A stretch of 64,000 bases of DNA, taken from NCBI GenBank assembly GCA_003258725.1, contig QHMG01000004.1:1-64000 (forward strand), read 5' to 3'. The DNA comes from Candidatus Melainabacteria bacterium. GTDB lineage: Bacteria > Cyanobacteriota > Vampirovibrionia > Gastranaerophilales > Gastranaerophilaceae. A model generated the notes under the pieces. That model saw only the letters and a list, made by a program, of their open reading frames with translations. It did no database searches and was not told the origin of the DNA. How positions within the stretch are numbered: position 1 is the first letter of the stretch; each line of letters begins with the position of its first letter. Below are positions 62,157 to 64,000 of the stretch, piece by piece. A program made the translations under genes and the position numbers.

Positions 62157-63317
62157 TTATTTTAAATCCTCGTAAATACGTAAAATAACTTCTTCCCAAG
62201 TTGTTTTTTGCTTGAAAAGTTTTATGTTTGAATACCAATCACATTTTGAAATATCTTTGTGCCAACGCCAATCATACAAAGTTGGTAAAATTATGTAAGT
62301 CTTTTTGCCCATTGCACCTGCAAGGTGTCCAACAGAGGTGTCGTTACAAATTACAACATCTAAATTTGCTATCGCACCAGCTGTGTCAGCGAAATCCTTG
62401 AAAGTTGAGCCTAAATCTACGATATCAAATTTTGATTGTAATTTTTTTATTTCATCATATCCGCCCATAACTTGTACAGAATAGATTTTAGAATTTGGAA
62501 GCTCAAAAATTTTGTTAAAACTTTCTGCTGTCATTGCTCTTTCTGCACCAATAAGAGTGTTACCTTGCCATTTTATGCCAATTTTGAGTTTGTCATTATT
62601 AAAGAAATTGTCTTTATAAATTTTAGTTTCTCTTTTGGAAGCGTGCAAAAATTTGTCGGGATATGCAAAAATAGTCTTGTTATCAAGCCCTAAAAAGTAT
62701 GGAAGGCTCATGATTGGGCATTGGTAATCGCTTTCGTTCAAATGTTTTTCGTTAATTCTTGCAATAATGTGAACATTTGGTTCTTTGTTTTCTGCAAATA
62801 GTGGCAACAGTGTCATTTGAGGTTTAAAATAAACTTTTTTAGCTCTTTGTGCAAGCATTTTAACATATCTGTAATACATTAAAGTATCGCCTAAACCTGC
62901 TTCATAGTATAAATAGACAGTTTTTCCTGTCAAATCTTCTCCATGCCAAAATGGTAGTTGATTTATTTTACCCATAGTAAGTTTTTGTTGTGTTAAAACG
63001 GCATGAGCCTTGCTTACCCTGTATTCAAAAAGAGGGAAACCGCTTACATAGTCTTTATTCATAAAGTAAAAAGTTGCTAAAAAGTATTTGCCTTCTGTAT
63101 CGTTTGGTTCAAGCTCGACAAATTTTTTCATGCATTCAATAGCCTTTTCCCAATGTTCTGAGTAAAAATACACAAAAGCTAAATTAAAATAAACTTCTGG
63201 AAGTTGAGTTGTCATTGACAAAATTTCTTCATATTCAGCCATAGATAAATCATATTCGCCGTTGTCTTTATGTGCTTTTGCGGAATTGAAAAGTTTTAAA
63301 ATGCGTTCTGTATCCAT
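62157..63317 (-). CDS. TPR protein with glycosyltransferase-like C-terminal domain
   Basis: A 386-residue protein. The first about 110 residues contain three TPR repeats (EVYFNLAFVYFYSEHWEKAI). The rest is a GT-B-type domain as in TPR-fused GT9/GT41-like proteins: YYEAGLGDTLMYYRYVKM, the Gly-rich loop after it, then IGIKWQGNTLIGAERAM and NDTSVGHLAGAMGKKTYIIL near the C-terminus. It may transfer a sugar to a protein or to a surface polymer. It has an extended -10 promoter that ends 7 bases before the ATG. Confidence 0.75.
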   Translation of the reverse strand: MDTERILKLFNSAKAHKDNGEYDLSMAEYEEILSMTTQLPEVYFNLAFVYFYSEHWEKAIECMKKFVELEPNDTEGKYFLATFYFMNKDYVSGFPLFEYRVSKAHAVLTQQKLTMGKINQLPFWHGEDLTGKTVYLYYEAGLGDTLMYYRYVKMLAQRAKKVYFKPQMTLLPLFAENKEPNVHIIARINEKHLNESDYQCPIMSLPYFLGLDNKTIFAYPDKFLHASKRETKIYKDNFFNNDKLKIGIKWQGNTLIGAERAMTAESFNKIFELPNSKIYSVQVMGGYDEIKKLQSKFDIVDLGSTFKDFADTAGAIANLDVVICNDTSVGHLAGAMGKKTYIILPTLYDWRWHKDISKCDWYSNIKLFKQKTTWEEVILRIYEDLK

Positions 63318-63324
63318 AATTTTG

Positions 63325-63330
63325 ATTATA
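63325..63330 (-). promoter_or_regulatory. extended -10 of TPR-glycosyltransferase gene; leaderless
   Basis: Minus strand TGA-TATAAT (hexamer 63330-63325), then 7 bases to the ATG at 63317. The -35 is weak. There is no Shine-Dalgarno. Confidence 0.55.
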
Positions 63331-63448
63331 TCATATTTTTTTTAATAGAATTAAAATCTTTATGTATATTTTGTAATATACCTGAAATGATAATTGCATA
63401 TTAAATTTAAAAATGCTAAAATATCTTGAGAAAATAAGGAGAAAAAGT

Positions 63449-64000
63449 ATGTACGAAAAAATTAAAGACTTTCAATTAGCAATTTTAGGTGTATGTATAG
63501 CACTTGGTGCAATTTTTGCCGCTTTAGTTGCAACAAATAACCTTTCAAATAACAATATTCAAGTTACAGGTTCAGCTTACGAAATTGTAAAATCTGATTC
63601 TGCGAATTGGACTTTAACTATTACTGCAAAAGAACCTACAAGATTGCAAGCATACAAAACTGTTCAAAAACAAATTCCAGAAGTTAAAAAATATCTGGTT
63701 TCAAAAGGTATTCAAGAAAATCAAATTGAATTGTTACTATCAAATTCTTACGAAACATACAAAACTAATCAAAATACAGGTTACGGAACAAATATTGTTG
63801 ACAAATATGTTTATCAACAACCAATTAAAATTTCAACAACTGATGTAGAAAAAGTTAAAGAATTATCTACAGAATATCAAGTGCTTTTTGAAAAAGGCAT
63901 TAATGTTGCAAGCTCTGGAGACCCTCAATATCACTATTCAAAACTTGCTGATTTAAAAGTTTCTTTGTTAGAAAAAGCTACAAAAGATGCTAAAAACAGA
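63449..64000 (+). CDS. SIMPL-domain (DUF541) protein, 5' part
   Basis: 184 codons are visible before the window ends. The ATG at 63449 has TAAGGAG 8 bases upstream. N-terminal hydrophobic helix (AILGVCIALGAIFAALVAT) is a signal peptide or anchor, followed by IQVTGSAYEIVKSDSANWTL, the typical SIMPL start, and KLADLKVSLLEKATKDAKNR near the end of the visible part. SIMPL proteins are periplasmic or surface oligomers of unclear function. The gene continues past the window. Confidence 0.8.
   Translation, partial: MYEKIKDFQLAILGVCIALGAIFAALVATNNLSNNNIQVTGSAYEIVKSDSANWTLTITAKEPTRLQAYKTVQKQIPEVKKYLVSKGIQENQIELLLSNSYETYKTNQNTGYGTNIVDKYVYQQPIKISTTDVEKVKELSTEYQVLFEKGINVASSGDPQYHYSKLADLKVSLLEKATKDAKNR

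Noticed and set aside
1..64000. CRISPR arrays, tRNA and rRNA genes, insertion sequences
   Set aside because: I looked through all gaps on both strands and saw no regular spacer arrays, cloverleaf sequences, rRNA segments or transposase genes; a dedicated search could still find a divergent one.

Overview
This is an AT-rich (roughly 30% GC by eye), gene-dense bacterial chromosome segment using the standard code, with TGA used as a stop. It carries no rRNA, tRNA, IS element, CRISPR array or prophage module that I can recognise. Several traits point to a gut-type non-photosynthetic cyanobacterial relative (Vampirovibrionia/Melainabacteria, order Gastranaerophilales). These are the efp-accB-accC cluster, a pilin-like protein with the N-terminus AFTLAEMLVVLFVIGVISMM, a Gram-negative-style MurJ/SLH-domain envelope, an anaerobe-type flavodiiron protein and an HCP-like protein, and many lineage-specific Asn/Lys-rich proteins. 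The placement is an inference from gene content, not from a marker-gene tree.

Layout. Positions 1-9.1 kb hold mostly lineage-specific proteins: helical and coiled-coil proteins, a secreted protein and an M49-type metallopeptidase. They are interspersed with a glutaredoxin, a FliA/WhiG-type sigma factor, a HAD phosphatase and a GT39-like membrane glycosyltransferase. From 9.3 to 14.5 kb the minus-strand operon cysS-spoIID-murJ-tsaC overlaps gene to gene. At 14.65-16.26 kb is a hybrid-cluster-protein homologue that has lost essentially all hybrid-cluster ligands. From 16.4 to 22.5 kb on the plus strand are mnmE, then ribE-ribBA-GNAT, then a Pro/Gln-rich protein with a possible FliK-like end. 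From 22.5 to 32.8 kb on the minus strand is the division and cell-wall cluster murF-mraY-murD-ftsW-murG-folC, followed by a pxpA-like gene, yvcK and a membrane protein.

From 33 to 36.9 kb is proS-hinT-speE-speE. From 37 to 40.5 kb is efp-accB-accC and a TPR protein. From 40.7 to 47.3 kb is the operon pyrH-frr-cdsA-rnc-rpe-rsgA-ispA-divergent PAP2-pilin-like. From 47.4 to 57.8 kb, mainly plus strand, are transporters (EamA, ClC, MFS), an SLH surface protein, an EF-hand protein, a flavodiiron/flavoprotein pair and a large unknown membrane-anchored protein. From 57.8 to 63.3 kb on the minus strand are a Wzx-like flippase, valS and a TPR-glycosyltransferase. The window ends inside a SIMPL-domain gene.

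Functional picture: lipid II synthesis and flipping (murF, mraY, murD, murG, ftsW, murJ, ispA, PAP2), phospholipid and fatty-acid precursor supply (cdsA, accB, accC), translation (cysS, proS, valS, efp, frr, tsaC, mnmE, rsgA), cofactors (riboflavin, folate) and polyamines.

The most unusual items are four. First, the ligand-less hybrid-cluster-protein homologue. Second, a recurrent promoter class whose -10 box ends 6-9 nt before the ATG, with no Shine-Dalgarno, implying leaderless mRNAs for about nine genes. Third, a tandem spermidine-synthase pair in which one copy has lost active-site acids. Fourth, a small dispersed palindrome plus GC-rich and hairpin-rich intergenic islands.
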